Assembly (NCBI GenBank): GCA_013399115.1
Contig: VXAA01004384.1
Location: forward strand, 2,261 to 66,260
DNA: 64,000 nt
Direction: 5' to 3'
DNA from: Anseranas semipalmata
Lineage: Eukaryota > Chordata > Aves > Anseriformes > Anseranatidae
Shown here: piece after piece, positions 61,465 to 64,000 of the stretch
Layout of the letters: each line of letters opens with the position of its first letter
Numbering within the stretch: position 1 is the stretch's first letter
Notes under the pieces: model-generated
What the model was told of the DNA's origin: nothing
Databases searched by the model: none
Seen by the model: the letters and a program-made list of their open reading frames with translations, nothing else
Program-made: the position numbers and the translations under genes

Positions 61465-64000
61465 GTAAGTGCAAAACATGAAAGAGAATGATACGAGAAT
61501 AATTTCAAAGAGATGCCTGACTTGTGTATGGAAACCAAACTTAGACCAAGTGTCCATTTCTACATCTTTGAAAAAAAAAGTCAAACTGGTCATCACAAAG
61601 CCAGAGTTGCCAGAGTTCCCCTGGAGCTGGAGTGCTGGCACATCATCAGTGCCTGGTTACCCAGACTGTCATGAAAGGCCTCATGCCTTGACCAGCAGTC
61701 TGCAGTCTCTCATTGTAGCTCCGTCAGGACTCTGCGGTAATGCCATCCAGTCCTGGTGATTTATACATAACTGATTAGAGTTGCTTGAATATGATCTAGC
61801 TTCTCTAACTTGGTGGCTCCAAAGATTGCATCAGGTGTGGAGACTGTCCTCATCATCCCACTTGGGCTCCTTCTGCACCTGTCTAGCATGGCAAATTCCT
61901 TGGCCTTTCTGATTTGTTAGGATGCTGACTCCCTTCCATCAACTTCCTCAGCTGTTTACCACTATGTTATACAACACTCAGTGTGAGTGAGACCTCTCAG
62001 CACTGCATTGTCAGTGTTAATAATAATCACGTTCAAGTGCTGCAGGACAGCAGAAAAAACAGCTTTGCACTAAGGGCACAGGCTTGTTAGTGAAAAGAAA
62101 TGTTCTTGACCTCCATTTTAGTCCCACATGAGAGATAGGACATGAACTGTACAAATAATCATTAATTCATATGGTGAGGAACTGCCAAGTTAAAGTACAT
62201 GTTTGGGGAAGTGTCACTGTCACAGTCATCAAACGCATTGTGAACCCTGTGACAGTACAAACTTTGCTTACTGGGTGTCTATACACTGTAATGCCTTTTT
62301 AAAACTTACGTGCTTTACAGTACAAGTGAATCATAAACACAAATGTTTTTATTAAATTCAGGCATGCCAAAAACATTGTCCGATGACATGAATTTCCATA
62401 AACAAACAAACACATCAGTTCAGGCTTCCAACATTTTAATAATTGTGTTTTCCCATGCACTATGGTAAGTCTAGTGTGATAATATATAACCAGCTATCTT
62501 AGGGAAATTTTTATTAGATGTATCAGAATTATTTTTGGCATTTATCAGTCTGAAACTCCCTTTTCATGTCTGATACAAAAATCCTTCTCTGGCTGAGCTG
62601 AATTATCACATGGAAATGGGCACTTTATCACTTGGAGAATAAACTCTATTTCAAGTTTACGAAGTATTTATTCTTAAAATGTTATTGAGTCTTAAGTGAG
62701 ATAACTATTCAGTTATTGGAGTAAATATAATGTGGAAAATACACATCAGAATCCAGTGATAAATCTTATCCTTTATTAAGAATGAAACATTGTGAAATTA
62801 GAGTTACTGGAGTTCTTTGGGATTTGTCTTCAGAAGGTGAGTATAATCCAGGAAATAAAAAATGTCCAGGGATTTGGTCAGAGATGTTGAAATGGATCAG
62901 ACACAAGGATAGCAATTAAATAAACAATGGCATCAAACACTGCTTCCTCTGTGACGCTCAGCCAAGTGTTAGGAAAAAAATCACAAGATACATAAGAGAC
63001 AGTGGGTAATTTGGCATAATTTTTAATTTGATAATTAGTAGATTGCTAATAGGAGACTATTCTCTGAAATGTTCTGTCTGGAGAAGAACCCATTTCTCTC
63101 CTTTGAGAACATTGCTCCTCTACCCTATCCTGCCTCTGCAGGGACTGAGCATGTCCTGAAGAAGCATCTGGAAGTTCGCTGACAACAAAGCTTTCCTCCC
63201 AGCTGTCTGCTGTTCTTTTAAGCCCACCTTAATTCTTTGTCCACCTGCAGAGAATTGGCTGCTGGAAAAGGCTGGGTCTCCCTGGGAGGAACTGGCAAAA
63301 CTTTCAGTGAAAGAACTTGTCCCCTCCTGCCTTTTCTCATGCCTCAGCCAGGCCTTTGTGGAAGAAGGGAAACCTTTTTCACTTCCACTTACTTGCTCTT
63401 CCTTTTGTCTGCCACAGCCCTGGCAGAGGAGGTGAAGGGAGTGCAAGTGAAATGGCCTTTGCTTTTTTCAGAATTACTTCACTTGCTTTCTTCTACAGGA
63501 TCTTTATTTTATCTGTGTACTAAAGTTTACCCATGACACTTTCCAAACATGAAACAGCTTACAGTTCAGTAGAGAACATTTTGAACAACTTGCACAGTCT
63601 TTTACCAGCAGGACTGTCATCCTTTTGTGATTGTGCTTTGATCGTTTGAGTGCCCTCTGAGCTCTGCTGGAGACTCTTCCCTTAGCTGGCTTGAGCAGTT
63701 CCCCCCAGCAGCAACAGGGAGAGAGAACAAGTGCAGGCAAAGATTAGGAAATGAAATGAGTTGTCAGTCACTGTTTTATGTGACTCTACATGGAGGTTAG
63801 GGACATAGTTCCAAAAGATTTATCTGGCTCTTTTCACCCGTGTACAAAACAGAATCTAGTTTACAGTTTGAAATGTTTTTCAAAATTCTTCTTGGGGGAA
63901 AACTTGAGATAAATCTGGCAGTGCTAGTGCTTTTCAGCTAATGGCAAATCTCAAACGAAAATTTTGTAGTAGACGTGCATATATGTGTGCATTCAATACA
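61465..64000 (+). other. ATF6 intron 15, start only (at least 2.5 kb)
   Basis: It opens with GTAAGT and continues to the window edge. I searched for a segment encoding the expected C-terminal block (human MMQIDCQVMDTRI and downstream) and did not see one. No recognisable repeat is present apart from a possible old, unassigned repeat-like stretch at 61600-61900. Confidence 0.8.

Noticed and set aside
61600..61900. Repeat-like stretch in intron 15 (around CATCCAGTCCTGGTGATTTA)
   Set aside because: It felt repeat-derived but I could not name a family or define ends, so it is mentioned only in the intron entry.
1..64000. CRISPR array, operon, phage or other prokaryotic-type system
   Set aside because: Spliced vertebrate gene structure, CR1 elements and base composition throughout; no regularly spaced direct repeats and no intact prokaryotic-style gene cluster.

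Overview
The window is vertebrate nuclear DNA, almost certainly from a bird. It holds the body of one gene on the plus strand: ATF6 (ATF6 alpha), the ER-membrane-tethered bZIP transcription factor of the unfolded protein response. The evidence is a chain of 14 short exons with U2-type GT/AG boundaries and matching reading phases. Joined, they encode 575 complete codons that follow mammalian ATF6 in order. I number them exons 2-15 by comparison with the human gene. Exon 1 (start codon) lies upstream and the last coding exon lies downstream. The bird assignment rests on several CR1 LINE fragments; I cannot name the species.

Layout: 1-138 is GC-rich, with a GGGGCC hexamer run in intron 1 and exon 2. 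Exons 2-7 (62-5209) encode the acidic N-terminus and the Pro/Ser/Gln-rich linker. Exon 8 (11097-11282) encodes the basic region and most of the leucine zipper. Exon 9 (11706-11797) holds the zipper end, the basic stop-transfer patch and the transmembrane segment with the N-Y-G-P S2P motif. Exons 10-15 (23879-61464) encode the ER-lumenal stress-sensing domain, including an S1P-type RxxL site, one conserved lumenal cysteine and two N-glycosylation sequons. Introns take up about 97% of the window; the largest are intron 7 (5.9 kb), intron 9 (12.1 kb) and intron 14 (29.7 kb).

How the product works (family knowledge): ATF6 sits in the ER membrane as a type II protein. On ER stress it moves to the Golgi, where S1P cuts the lumenal side and S2P cuts within the membrane. 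The freed N-terminal bZIP fragment enters the nucleus and activates chaperone genes. Every element needed for this that falls inside the window is present, with bird-specific substitutions at a few sites (basic region Cys to Phe, the VN8 activation motif, the S1P site).

The introns hold CR1 fragments on both strands, a CR1/L3-like LINE tail, a degenerate palindromic MITE-like element, and a few simple repeats. I found no second protein gene, RNA gene or prokaryotic-type system. The open reading frames inside introns look like chance or repeat-derived frames.
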